DNA of 6,835 nt from an uncultured Clostridia bacterium (GTDB taxonomy: Bacteria > Bacillota > Clostridia > Oscillospirales > Acutalibacteraceae), in NCBI GenBank assembly GCA_905236975.1, contig CAJOQU010000073.1:1-6835 (forward strand), written 5' to 3'. The notes below the pieces were generated by a model. The model saw nothing but the letters and a program-made list of their open reading frames with translations, searched no databases and was not told the origin of the DNA. Of the stretch, positions 1 to 5,282 are shown piece after piece. A program made the position numbers and the translations under genes. How positions within the stretch are numbered: the first letter of the stretch is position 1; each line of letters begins with the position of its first letter.

Positions 1-798
1 AGAACCGATGTGCCTGTCATCTCTTATACTCCCGCCCCGGCAGGCCGCTCGAACACAGCCGCTCCCGCATTGTATGCGCGCTTTGCCAACGCCGGACAAA
101 TTCCGGAACATCTTACCGGCGTACAGACCTTGATTTTTCCTTTGGAGCAGGACATCGACCAACCCCCGCCCGGGGTGCGCCTTGCTGTGGAATTACCCCG
201 CGCTATGGAAAGCGAGGAAACGGTGCGGCGGCGCCTGCGCCTCTTCCGACAAAAAGGCTTTACCGATGCGTTTTGCGGTAATCTTTCGGCTATGCGGCTG
301 GCTTTGGAAGAAGGCTTTACCGTTACGGCCGATACCGGCATGAATCTGTTGAATTCCGAAAGTCTGAACGCCACGGCGGCACTGGGCGCCGGTGCGGCGG
401 TATTATCTTATGAGATCACCTTTTCCGAGGCGGCGGCGCTGAATGCTCCCTTTCCAAAAGGCATGGTGGCATATGGGCATATCCCGCTCATGCTGTTTCG
501 GAACTGTCCGGTTAAAAACGGGCAAAACTGCGGCGCTTGTCGTCAAAAAGGAAGAATGACCGATCGCCTTGGCGCCGAATTTTGCGTTCGATGCCGCAGC
601 GGCTACAGCGAGTTGTTTAATTCCGTTCCCATTTGGCTGGCTGATAAACAGCAGGACCTGAAGACGGTAGATTTCGCGGTGCTTTTTTTCACCGAGGAAT
701 CCGCAGACCGTGCACAGGAAGTGCTGACCGCTTATCAAACCGGAGCCGCACCTGCCGGTCAATATACCCGCGGCCTTTATTATCGCGGCAGCTTGTAA
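1..798 (+). CDS. U32 family peptidase-like protein, C-terminal part (5' end outside window)
   Basis: The frame is open from the first base. The GTG at position 10 has no ribosome binding site that I can see, so this is the 3' part of a longer gene, ending at TAA 796-798. About 265 residues are visible. They match my memory of the C-terminal region of long clostridial U32 proteins: a TIM-barrel-like stretch with TADTGMNLLNS, then VAYGHIPLMLFRNCPV, a cysteine cluster, TDRLGAEF, FNSVPIWLADK and a terminal YTRGLYYRG. Counting from position 10, cysteines fall at 166, 174, 177, 192 and 195 (C-x7-C-x2-C-x14-C-x2-C), suggesting metal or Fe-S binding. Family background: several U32 members are Fe-S proteins acting in RNA hydroxylation or ubiquinone synthesis rather than true peptidases, so the 'peptidase' name is by family only. 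No functional link to the his operon is evident; a separate promoter follows. Confident of the family, not of the substrate. Confidence 0.82.
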   Translation, partial: RTDVPVISYTPAPAGRSNTAAPALYARFANAGQIPEHLTGVQTLIFPLEQDIDQPPPGVRLAVELPRAMESEETVRRRLRLFRQKGFTDAFCGNLSAMRLALEEGFTVTADTGMNLLNSESLNATAALGAGAAVLSYEITFSEAAALNAPFPKGMVAYGHIPLMLFRNCPVKNGQNCGACRQKGRMTDRLGAEFCVRCRSGYSELFNSVPIWLADKQQDLKTVDFAVLFFTEESADRAQEVLTAYQTGAAPAGQYTRGLYYRGSL

Positions 799-810
799 TT
801 TGAAAATTGT

Positions 811-829
811 GAAGGGCGTATCCCCTTTT
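811..829 (+). terminator. Weak terminator-like hairpin after the U32 gene
   Basis: AAGGG (812-816) pairs with CCCTT (823-827) around a six-base loop, with a possible G-T pair outside it, and runs into TTTT at 826-829. The stem is only 5 bp and the T-run partly belongs to it, so it is weak as an intrinsic terminator. Its place 13 bases after the U32 stop codon is what one would expect of the end of that transcript. Confidence 0.25.
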
Positions 830-848
830 GCACGCACAGCATCTTCTT

Positions 849-878
849 TCTTTTCTGTTAAGAAAATTAGAGAAAAGA
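849..878. repeat. AT-rich inverted repeat just upstream of the his promoter
   Basis: TCTTTTCT (849-856) is perfectly complementary to AGAAAAGA (871-878), with 14 bases between. A nested alternative pairs TTTTCT (851-856) with AGAAAA (861-866) around a four-base loop. The A-rich right half ends two bases before the -35 hexamer, so on DNA it could act as an UP element for RNA polymerase. As RNA it could form a weak hairpin at the end of the U32 transcript. The sequence does not decide between these. Confidence 0.35.
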
Positions 879-880
879 CC

Positions 881-909
881 TTGACTTTAGCACGGTGATG
901 TGTTAAAAT
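881..909 (+). promoter_or_regulatory. Sigma-A promoter of the his operon
   Basis: TTGACT (881-886) and TAAAAT (904-909) are separated by exactly 17 bases and each differs from the consensus hexamer at one position. TG at 901-902 adds an extended -10 element, and an A-rich tract lies directly upstream. Transcription should begin near 916-918, giving a short leader of about 25 bases before the first gene. This leaves no room for a T-box or a peptide attenuator, so control at this end is more likely by a DNA-binding repressor. Confidence 0.85.
886..907. promoter_or_regulatory. Candidate operator between -35 and -10 (possible target of the YerC-like regulator)
   Basis: TTTAGCAC (886-893) and GTGTTAAA (900-907) form an inverted repeat with 8-base arms, one mismatch and a six-base spacer. 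The dyad fills the promoter spacer and overlaps the -10 hexamer, so a bound dimer would block RNA polymerase. The gene next downstream encodes a TrpR-related helix-turn-helix protein, which makes autoregulation plus control of the his genes the natural reading. I recall comparative-genomics proposals of a TrpR-family histidine regulator (HisR) in Firmicutes but could not check its motif here. The dyad is seen; the binding protein is inferred. Confidence 0.55.
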
Positions 910-942
910 ACCCACATATGAATTTTTTGGGAGTAAAACAAC

Positions 943-1233
943 ATGCATCAAGTAGATAAACAAAAGGCAAAAAAGCTGTATCAAGCCATTTTGTCGCTCA
1001 AAACCGAGGAAGAATGCGCCGCCTTTTTTGACGACGCCTTCACGGTACAAGAGACCGAGGCCGTTGCCCAGCGTGTTGAAGTAGCCTGTTTGCTGTCCGC
1101 CGGCAAAAGTTATGTGGACATTAACAAGCTCACCGGTGCCAGCACAGCGACCATTTGCCGGGTCAGCCGGTGCATTCAATACGGCAGCGGCGGCTACAAA
1201 ACGGTGATTGAACGGATAGGTGACGGCACATGA
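943..1233 (+). CDS. yerC: TrpR-related YerC/YecD family DNA-binding regulator
   Basis: This 96-residue protein has the full family length. It belongs to the TrpR-like YerC/YecD family: an N-terminal helical part (HQVDKQKAKKLYQAILSL), the conserved stretch FTVQETEAVAQRVEVACLL (about 33-51), and a helix-turn-helix around 57-78 (YVDINKLTGASTATICRVSR). TrpR-family proteins are all-helical dimers that bind palindromic operators, with affinity set by a small ligand. The ATG at 943 is supported by GGGAG at 929-933, nine bases upstream. The gene follows the promoter directly, and its stop overlaps the hisZ-hisG start by four bases (ATGA, 1230-1233). It is thus the first cistron of the his operon. By context it is probably the histidine-responsive repressor of this operon, acting at the 886-907 dyad; the ligand is inferred. 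Family assignment is strong, function moderate. Confidence 0.85.
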   Translation: MHQVDKQKAKKLYQAILSLKTEEECAAFFDDAFTVQETEAVAQRVEVACLLSAGKSYVDINKLTGASTATICRVSRCIQYGSGGYKTVIERIGDGT

Positions 1234-2798
1234 GCTTTGATGAAAGCATTTTAAAGAACGACGAAAAAGCCGTTTTTGCCCTGCGGCAGCTCTACCTTGC
1301 GCACGGGTATACGCATTATAAAATGAGCAAGTTTGAGGAGTATGACCTTTACTCCGAAAATAAGGATTTTTTAGCCTCGGACGGCATCATCACCTTTACC
1401 GATGCCGACGGAAAACTGTTGGCCTTAAAGCCCGACGTCACCCTGTCGGTTTTAAAAAATTTTCGGGACGTCAAAACCGGGGTGCAAAAGCTTTATTATA
1501 ACGAAAACGTGTACCGCATTGCCGACAGCTCACACACTTATAAGGAAATCATGCAGGCGGGATTGGAGTGCATCGGCGATCTGTCGGAAAAAGATATTGC
1601 CGAAGTGATCCTGCTGGCATGCAAAAGTCTGGCGATCATCAGCCGGAATTTTGTGTTGAATGTCTCGCATGTGGGACTGGTGGCGGCTTTGCTTGACGAA
1701 TGCGGCCTGACCGGCGACCCGCGCCGCGCCGCGCTGGAAGCCGTGACCCACAAAAACGGCGACCAATTAAAAACGGTCTGCACAGCAGAACAGTTTGACC
1801 GTTTAAAGGTGCTGATCAAAAACCATGAAAGCGCCGAAAAGGCTTTGTCGGCCGTGCAGGAGATCGCCGCATCCGATGAAGCCAAAGCCGCCCTTTCCGA
1901 GCTTGCCGCCATTATACAAAGCGCCAAAGAAAACGGCTTTGCAAACCATATACAATTGGATTTTTCCATGGTGGATTCCACAACCTATTACAGCGGCGCG
2001 GTCTTCAAAGGCTATATCAACGGCATGGCCACCCGCGTGCTTTCGGGCGGGCGGTATGACGGGCTGATGCGCAAAATGGGCGGCAGTGCCGGAGCAATCG
2101 GTTTTGCGGTCTATTTGGACAGGTTGGAGCTGTTTGAGGAAAAACGCGAGCAGGATCATCTGTCTTACTTAAACATCGCGTTGCCTAAAGGCCGCCTTGG
2201 CGAAAAAGTGTATGCACGGTTTGCAGAGGCGGGCTTTGAATGCCCGGCGGTGTTGGAAAACGGCCGTAAGCTGATTTTTGAAAACGAGGAACTCCGTCTG
2301 CGCTTTTTCTGGGTCAAACCGTCGGATGTGGCAATTTATGTGGAACGCGGCGCGGCCGACATCGGCGTGGCCGGTAAGGACATCCTGCTGGAATATGAGC
2401 CGGATGTATACGAGCTGTTAGATCTGCGCCTCGGCGTTTGCCGCATGGCCGTGGCCGCTAAAAAAGGCTTTACCGATGACCCCTCTAAGACCCTGCGTGT
2501 AGCTACCAAATTTTCAAACATTGCACGGCAGTATTATGCCGAAAAATGCCGGGATATCGATATCATCCATCTGAACGGCTCCATCGAGCTGGCGCCCATT
2601 TTAGGGCTTTCCGATGTGATCGTGGATATTGTGGAAACCGGTAAGACCCTGCTGGAAAACGATCTGGAACCGATCGAAAGCATTGTGCCCATCAGTGCGC
2701 GGCTCATCGCCAACAAGGCGAGTTATCAGTTCAAGGCGGAGAAAATAGAATCGATCAAAAAAGGGCTGTTGGCCCGGTTGGAGAAGGAACATGATTAA
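1230..2798 (+). CDS. hisZG: ATP phosphoribosyltransferase: HisZ regulatory subunit fused to HisG catalytic subunit
   Basis: This single 522-residue protein carries both halves of the short-form ATP phosphoribosyltransferase, the first and feedback-controlled step of histidine synthesis (ATP + PRPP to phosphoribosyl-ATP). Residues 1 to about 300 are HisZ, a catalytically dead histidyl-tRNA synthetase paralogue. They show LKPDVT (66-71), LYYNENVYR, LDFSMVDSTTYYSGAVFKGY and the class II motif GGRYDGL (273-279). A charged linker of about 10 residues (EEKREQDHLS) follows. Residues 313-522 are short-form HisG, with NIALPKGRLG, VKPSD (362-366), GAADIGVAGKD (374-384) and the PRPP-binding loop DVIVDIVETGKTLL (462-475). 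The C-terminal ACT-like domain of long HisG is absent, as expected when HisZ is present. The frame is continuous across the joint. The start overlaps the preceding stop (ATGA), with AGGTGA at 1218-1223 as ribosome binding site. Normally HisZ and HisG are separate proteins forming a hetero-octamer; the fusion fixes a 1:1 ratio. Confidence 0.93.
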   Translation: MSFDESILKNDEKAVFALRQLYLAHGYTHYKMSKFEEYDLYSENKDFLASDGIITFTDADGKLLALKPDVTLSVLKNFRDVKTGVQKLYYNENVYRIADSSHTYKEIMQAGLECIGDLSEKDIAEVILLACKSLAIISRNFVLNVSHVGLVAALLDECGLTGDPRRAALEAVTHKNGDQLKTVCTAEQFDRLKVLIKNHESAEKALSAVQEIAASDEAKAALSELAAIIQSAKENGFANHIQLDFSMVDSTTYYSGAVFKGYINGMATRVLSGGRYDGLMRKMGGSAGAIGFAVYLDRLELFEEKREQDHLSYLNIALPKGRLGEKVYARFAEAGFECPAVLENGRKLIFENEELRLRFFWVKPSDVAIYVERGAADIGVAGKDILLEYEPDVYELLDLRLGVCRMAVAAKKGFTDDPSKTLRVATKFSNIARQYYAEKCRDIDIIHLNGSIELAPILGLSDVIVDIVETGKTLLENDLEPIESIVPISARLIANKASYQFKAEKIESIKKGLLARLEKEHD

Positions 2799-4074
2799 CA
2801 TTTTAAAGGTGGGGGAGGTCTCCCCCGAGAAAATTTTTTCACGCGGAACCGCCGCGGCCGATGTTTCGGGCGTGGTGTCGGATATTTTAGAGGACGTGCG
2901 GCAAAACGGCGATCGTGCGCTGTTTGCCTATACCGAAAAATTCGACAAAGCCACCCTGACTTCATTGGAGGTCACCGAGCAGGAGATCGACGAGGCCTTC
3001 CGCCTTGTAGAACCGCGGTTTATTGAAATCTTAAAGGAAGCGGCCGAGAATATCCGCGCCTTTCACCGGGCGCAATTACGAACCGGCTTTATTTTAAACG
3101 AAAAGGACGGCGTGGTCACCGGCCAAAAAATCACTCCCATTGAGCGGGTGGGATTGTATGTACCGGGCGGCACGGCGGCCTATCCCTCGACCGTATTGAT
3201 GGACAGTATCCCCGCCAAAATCGCCGGCTGCGGCACCCTTTGCATCACCACGCCGCCGGGACCGGACGGCAAGGTGAATCCGGCCATTTTAGCCGCCGCC
3301 AAAATTGCGGGCGTAAACCGCGTTTTCAAGGTCGGGGGCGCGCAGGCCGTCGCCGCGCTGGCCTTTGGCACCGAGAGCATACCGAAGGTGGACAAAATTG
3401 TCGGTCCCGGCAACGCCTTTGTGGCTGAGGCCAAACGGCAGGTCTTCGGCAAAGTATCGATTGATATGATTGCCGGTCCCAGCGAAATTTTGGTCATTGC
3501 CGACGCCAAAAGCGATCCGCGTTTTGTGGCGGCCGATCTGTTGTCGCAGGCCGAGCATGATAAAATGGCAAGCGCCGTGCTGGTGACCGACAGCGAGGAC
3601 TTAGCCAACGCCGTAGCACAGGAGATTGAAAGACAGCTCGCCCTCCTCCCGCGGGAGGAGATCGCCCGCGCCTCGATTGAAAACAACGGCAAGATCATTG
3701 TGACCGATCATTTGGAACAGGTCTTTTCCGTGGCCAACGAGATCGCACCCGAGCATTTAGAGCTTTGCGTGGATCATCCCTTTGACTATCTTGACAAGAT
3801 CACCAACGCGGGCAGTATTTTCATGGGGCGTTGTTGTCCCGAAGCACTGGGCGATTATTTTGCCGGGCCCAACCACACCCTGCCGACCTCCGGCACGGCG
3901 CGGTTTTCAAGTCCCCTGTCAGTGGATGATTTTGTGAAAAAGTCGCAATATACTTATTATACGGAAAACGCCCTGCGGGCGGTGGCCGATAAAATCGCCT
4001 TTTTTGCCGAAAAGGAAGGTCTTTCGGCACACGCCCGCAGCGCGACCGTCCGCTTTGAAAAGGAACCGTCATGA
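2791..4074 (+). CDS. hisD: Histidinol dehydrogenase
   Basis: HisD catalyses the last two steps of histidine synthesis: NAD-dependent, zinc-requiring oxidation of L-histidinol via histidinal to histidine, in the cytoplasm. The 427-residue length is typical. Family signatures are present: ERVGLYVPGGTAAYPSTVLM, the KVGGAQAVAALAFGT stretch, DKIVGPGNAFVAEAKR, GPSEILVIAD, and GDYFAGPNHTLPTSGTAR. The expected zinc ligands are Q253, H256 (in SQAEHDK), D355 (GDYFAGPNH) and H414 (LSAHAR). The catalytic Glu-His pair is E321-H322 in APEHLEL. These correspond to E. coli residues 259, 262, 360, 419 and 326-327 with a 5-6 residue offset. The ATG lies inside the end of hisZG (8-base overlap), with GGAG at 2780-2783, seven bases upstream. 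The stop overlaps hisC by four bases. Nothing is missing or broken. Confidence 0.97.
   Translation: MINILKVGEVSPEKIFSRGTAAADVSGVVSDILEDVRQNGDRALFAYTEKFDKATLTSLEVTEQEIDEAFRLVEPRFIEILKEAAENIRAFHRAQLRTGFILNEKDGVVTGQKITPIERVGLYVPGGTAAYPSTVLMDSIPAKIAGCGTLCITTPPGPDGKVNPAILAAAKIAGVNRVFKVGGAQAVAALAFGTESIPKVDKIVGPGNAFVAEAKRQVFGKVSIDMIAGPSEILVIADAKSDPRFVAADLLSQAEHDKMASAVLVTDSEDLANAVAQEIERQLALLPREEIARASIENNGKIIVTDHLEQVFSVANEIAPEHLELCVDHPFDYLDKITNAGSIFMGRCCPEALGDYFAGPNHTLPTSGTARFSSPLSVDDFVKKSQYTYYTENALRAVADKIAFFAEKEGLSAHARSATVRFEKEPS
3643..3660. repeat. Perfect 18-base palindrome inside hisD
   Basis: CTCCTCCCG (3643-3651) is directly followed by its exact reverse complement CGGGAGGAG (3652-3660). It encodes Leu-Leu-Pro-Arg-Glu-Glu in hisD, so it may be a coincidence of codon choice. 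As RNA it would form a strong GC-rich hairpin with a minimal loop, and the right arm is a strong Shine-Dalgarno-like sequence. No start codon follows it in a plausible way. Confidence 0.5.
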
Positions 4075-5132
4075 GTCGTTTTTTATCTTCCGGGCTGTCG
4101 GCGCTTGCGGCCTATGTGCCGGGCGAGCAACCGCAGGATCGCCGCTGCATCAAGCTGAATACCAACGAATCGCCCTATCCCCCGCCCCCCTGTGTAATCG
4201 ACGCGGTCGACCGGGCGCAAATGGCCGATCTGCGCCTTTACAGCGACCCGACCTGCCGCATGCTGCGTGAAAAGTTGGCGGCACGGTATGGCGTAAAGGA
4301 AAATCAGGTTTTTGCCTCCAACGGGTCGGATGAGATCTTAAACTTTGCCTTTATGGCCTACGGGGAACAAGGCGCGGTTTTTCCCGATATCACCTACGGC
4401 TTTTACAAAGTATTTGCCGATCTGTACGGCATCAACGTAAAAATTGCGCCCCTGCTCGATGATTTTACCGTTGATGTCTCTGCCCTTTGCGGGCGCAACA
4501 ATTTGGTGGTATTGGCCAATCCCAACGCCCCCACCGGTCTTGCCCTTCCGCTCCGGGAGGTGGAACGCATTGTGGCCGAAAACCCGAACGGCGTGGTGGT
4601 GATCGACGAAGCCTATGTGGATTTTGGGGCGCAAAGCGCCCTGTCGCTCCTGCCGCGGTATGACAACCTGCTGGTTGTGCGCACCTATTCCAAATCCCGC
4701 AGCATGGCGGGCGCCCGGCTGGGTTTTGCCTTTGGCTCTGCCGATCTGATCGCCGATCTTGAGAAAATCAAATACGCCACCAACCCTTACAACGTCAACC
4801 GCCTGACCCAACTGGCGGGCGCGGCGTCGCTTGAAGATGACGATTATTTCCGGCAATGCTGTGATCAAATCATCCAAACCCGCGCCTTTGTGACCAAAGA
4901 GCTGCGCGCCACGGGCTTTACCGTGACCGATTCGCTTGCCAACTTTGTGTTTGCCGCACACCCCCGCATTGGGGGGGAGGCGCTGTACCGGGCCTTAAAG
5001 AACGAGGGCATTTTGGTGCGGCATTTTGACGGCGAACGACTGGCGAATTATAACCGTATTACCATTGGTTCACGCGAAGAAATGGAATTTTTCATAGAAA
5101 CGATCCGCAAGATCGTGGAAGGGATAGCGTGA
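4071..5132 (+). CDS. hisC: Histidinol-phosphate aminotransferase
   Basis: HisC is a PLP-dependent fold-type I aminotransferase converting imidazole-acetol phosphate plus glutamate to histidinol phosphate plus 2-oxoglutarate. Its 353 residues are of normal family length. Visible landmarks are the N-terminal substrate-side motif KLNTNESPYPPPP, NPNAPTG (150-156) whose Asn contacts the PLP ring, DEAY (179-182) whose Asp pairs with the pyridine nitrogen, and the Schiff-base lysine K208 in TYSKSRSMAGARLG. NRITIGSREEM near the C-terminus contains the arginine expected to bind a substrate acid group. The start overlaps the hisD stop (ATGA, 4071-4074) and AGGA at 4061-4064 serves it. The stop codon TGA (5130-5132) is part of a perfect 10-bp hairpin, and no gene overlaps here, unlike the other junctions. 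Related aminotransferases for aromatic amino acids look similar, but the operon settles the call. Confidence 0.95.
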   Translation: MSRFLSSGLSALAAYVPGEQPQDRRCIKLNTNESPYPPPPCVIDAVDRAQMADLRLYSDPTCRMLREKLAARYGVKENQVFASNGSDEILNFAFMAYGEQGAVFPDITYGFYKVFADLYGINVKIAPLLDDFTVDVSALCGRNNLVVLANPNAPTGLALPLREVERIVAENPNGVVVIDEAYVDFGAQSALSLLPRYDNLLVVRTYSKSRSMAGARLGFAFGSADLIADLEKIKYATNPYNVNRLTQLAGAASLEDDDYFRQCCDQIIQTRAFVTKELRATGFTVTDSLANFVFAAHPRIGGEALYRALKNEGILVRHFDGERLANYNRITIGSREEMEFFIETIRKIVEGIA

Positions 5133-5146
5133 AAAATCACGCTATC
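5123..5146 (+). repeat. Perfect 10-bp hairpin spanning the hisC stop codon (stem A)
   Basis: GATAGCGTGA (5123-5132) is perfectly complementary to TCACGCTATC (5137-5146), with an AAAA loop. The hisC stop TGA forms the last three bases of the left arm. The sequence after the stem is ACACAACTTA, with no T-run, so it is not an ordinary intrinsic terminator. It could protect a processed 3' end, slow the terminating ribosome, or form one end of an inserted repeat. Confidence 0.7.
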
Positions 5147-5160
5147 ACACAACTTAGGGA

Positions 5161-5204
5161 CGGTACGTCGCTCGCCGACAAAACGGCAGCCGCGACACAT
5201 GCCG
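5161..5204 (+). other. Three-helix hairpin in the hisC-hisB gap (stem B)
   Basis: Three nested helices line up. CGGTA (5161-5165) pairs with TGCCG (5200-5204), including one G-T pair. GTCGC (5167-5171) pairs with GCGAC (5192-5196), and GCCG (5174-5177) with CGGC (5184-5187) around an ACAAAA loop. Asymmetric internal loops of 1 by 3 and 2 by 4 bases separate them. Such nested helices with internal loops are typical of structured RNA. It starts 14 bases after stem A and ends five bases before stem C. I do not recognise a known riboswitch or ribozyme core. Confidence 0.5.
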
Positions 5205-5207
5205 GTA

Positions 5208-5279
5208 AAATCTCCATCAGCCGCTATTCGAGATTTCAGGCCCTATTTGTGCGGACAAGTTAGCGGCAGAATGGAGATT
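5208..5279 (+). promoter_or_regulatory. Candidate RNA switch that hides the hisB ribosome binding site (stem C and its alternative)
   Basis: AATCTCCAT (5209-5217) pairs perfectly with ATGGAGATT (5271-5279), which contains the hisB Shine-Dalgarno GGAG. Beyond a 2 by 3 internal loop, GCCGCTA (5220-5226) pairs with TAGCGGC (5261-5267). This is a closed state. A competing open state is also encoded. AAATCTC (5208-5214) pairs perfectly with GAGATTT (5230-5236). CTATTTGT (5243-5250) pairs with ACAAG-T-TAG (5255-5263) around a GCGG loop, with one bulged T and one G-T pair. The two states share both the AATCTC strand and part of the TAG strand, so they exclude each other, and the open one frees the ribosome binding site. 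The pairings are read directly; switching is inferred, and neither a ligand nor an RNA class is recognised. Confidence 0.55.
5273..5276 (+). promoter_or_regulatory. hisB ribosome binding site (decides the start at 5283)
   Basis: GGAG sits six bases before the ATG at 5283. The frame is open further upstream to an ATG at 5199, but that one has no ribosome binding site and lies inside stem B. An ATG at 5271 overlaps the GGAG itself. The site is buried in the outer helix of stem C. Confidence 0.85.
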
Positions 5280-5282
5280 CTT

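Noticed and set aside
10..12. GTG as the true start of the U32-like gene
   Set aside because: The frame is open to the left edge and the product lacks the N-terminal catalytic part of the family, so the gene starts outside the window.
918..959. Possible 13-codon leader peptide overlapping the start of the yerC-like gene
   Set aside because: It has no ribosome binding site, contains only one histidine codon and is not followed by an attenuator, so it does not fit a his leader peptide.
403..1179. 258-residue open frame on the minus strand across the U32 3' end and the promoter region
   Set aside because: It lies opposite two recognisable genes and a strong + strand promoter, and its translation resembles no family I know. 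It is a by-product of codon bias.
2811..2839. GC-rich hairpin GGGGGA-GGTC-TCCCCC early in hisD followed by TTTTTT, as an attenuator
   Set aside because: The T-run starts 8 bases after the stem, too far for a normal terminator, and the bases encode ordinary hisD N-terminal residues.
4338..4961. 207-residue open frame on the minus strand opposite hisC
   Set aside because: hisC is intact with all catalytic residues, and the antisense product shows no recognisable family.
4971..4977. Run of seven Gs in hisC as a frameshift or slippage site
   Set aside because: The frame is intact through the run (Ile-Gly-Gly-Glu) and there is no product in the shifted frame.
5123..5150. Stem A as an intrinsic terminator of a hisC transcript
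   Set aside because: The stem is followed by ACACAACTTA rather than a T-run, and the pathway genes continue downstream.
5206..5211. TAAAAT in the hisC-hisB gap as a -10 element of an internal promoter
   Set aside because: No -35-like hexamer lies 16-18 bases upstream (the sequence there is ACGGCA) and there is no TG extension. The bases are better explained as part of stem C.
5199..5282. In-frame upstream extension of hisB from the ATG at 5199
   Set aside because: There is no ribosome binding site, the added 28 residues have no counterpart in HisB as I know it, and the stretch lies within the stem-loop region. GGAG six bases before 5283 fits the standard N-terminus.
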